A DNA stretch of 64,000 bases from JACKII01 sp963807085 (GTDB taxonomy: Bacteria > Pseudomonadota > Alphaproteobacteria > Bin95). The stretch spans positions 124,001-188,000 of the forward strand of contig CAWEBB010000032.1 in NCBI GenBank assembly GCA_963807085.1. Direction: 5' to 3'. A program made the position numbers and the translations under genes. The notes under the pieces are model-generated. The model saw only the letters and a program-made list of their open reading frames with translations, had not been told where the DNA came from and searched no databases. Of this stretch, positions 63,758-64,000 are shown piece after piece; within the stretch, counting starts at the first letter, position 1; each line of letters starts with the position of its first letter.

Positions 63758-64000
63758 TTATCCGAACTGCCGGAGCGTGCGGCGGGAGATGACCATGCGG
63801 TGCACTTCGCTCGGCCCTTCATAGATCTTCATCAGCCGGGCGCGCTGCGCCATCAGTTGCAGGGGCAATTCCTTGGTCATGCCCATGGCGCCAAAGGCCT
63901 GCATAGCGTGGTCGATCACCTCGCCTACCATCTCCGTGGCATAGAGCTTGATCATGCTGGCTTCGGTGCGCAGATCGGTAACACCGGCGTCCTGCTTTTC
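63758..64000 (-). CDS. Acyl-CoA dehydrogenase, C-terminal part (runs out of the window)
   Basis: 80 codons are visible; the gene begins beyond base 64000. The sequence MIKLYATEMVGEVIDHAMQAFGAMGMTKELPLQ followed by YEGPSEVHRMVISRRTLRQFG is the conserved C-terminal helix bundle of acyl-CoA dehydrogenases, with I-Y-E-G-P-S/T-E-x-H-R as the FAD/dimer signature. FAD-dependent alpha,beta-dehydrogenation of an acyl-CoA is expected. The specificity cannot be judged without the rest. Confidence 0.93.
   Translation of the reverse strand, partial: EKQDAGVTDLRTEASMIKLYATEMVGEVIDHAMQAFGAMGMTKELPLQLMAQRARLMKIYEGPSEVHRMVISRRTLRQFG

Overview
The window is high-GC DNA from an alphaproteobacterium, most likely of the Rhodospirillales or a related marine or soil lineage. 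The evidence is the DUF2794 and Usg families, the TPR protein-bamB-der order, alphaproteobacterial heat-shock promoters with a CTTG -35 box and an 18-nt spacer, a CIRCE operator and a tRNA-His. It reads as a chromosomal segment rich in small-molecule catabolism and transport, with no phage, plasmid or CRISPR content. Mobile DNA is limited to one intact IS5-family element and one decayed IS630 relic.

Layout. 1-9 kb: an Fe-S CCG protein and DUF3501; a cobalt-type nitrile hydratase operon on the minus strand; then an SDR, an AEC carrier, an EamA exporter, a DsbA-fold isomerase, a membrane-anchored EEP phosphohydrolase and a class I aminotransferase. 9-15 kb: an M19 dipeptidase, a class III aminotransferase, a large composite SDR-SPW-VKOR-SPW gene, and a small heat-shock gene behind a ROSE-like RNA thermometer. 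15-19 kb: the conserved housekeeping block DUF2794 / TPR-bamB-der. 19-29 kb: a second M19 peptidase, a nitroreductase, two LLM oxidoreductases, a Rossmann/SAF oxidoreductase, an SDR, a class II aldolase, a TenA-like protein and gpmA. 29-33 kb: IS5 element, IS630 relic, groESL with CIRCE and a sigma-32-like promoter, and usg. 33-44 kb (accessory): a type I-secreted vWA protein, a dimethylformamidase-like large subunit, and a coupled minus-strand operon of two DUF3604 proteins, a parvulin PPIase and a HupE/UreJ membrane protein, upstream of which lies the tail relic of a second type I-secreted protein. 44-64 kb: two coupled EamA exporters, an MFS pump, an alpha/beta hydrolase, DUF2254, a subtilase, a FadJ-like beta-oxidation enzyme, GNAT, nitroreductase, tRNA-His, NUDIX, NAD(P)HX repair, a CPA2 antiporter, a TRAP transporter and the end of an acyl-CoA dehydrogenase.

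Caution on sequence quality. Many genes carry single-base insertions or deletions, including the normally essential der and the assembly factor bamB. The protein sequence continues cleanly in another frame after each one. This fits uncorrected sequencing or assembly error better than mass gene decay. I report such loci over their full reconstructed span and give the approximate frameshift positions. Loci with three or more interruptions are typed pseudogene only because the printed sequence cannot be translated through.

Functional themes: amide and nitrile chemistry (nitrile hydratase, dimethylformamidase homologue), FMN- or F420-type redox enzymes, exporters of the drug/metabolite class, and envelope proteostasis. 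The best candidate for an undescribed system is the DUF3604-DUF3604-PPIase-HupE operon. The composite SDR-SPW-VKOR gene divergent from the hsp20 gene is second.
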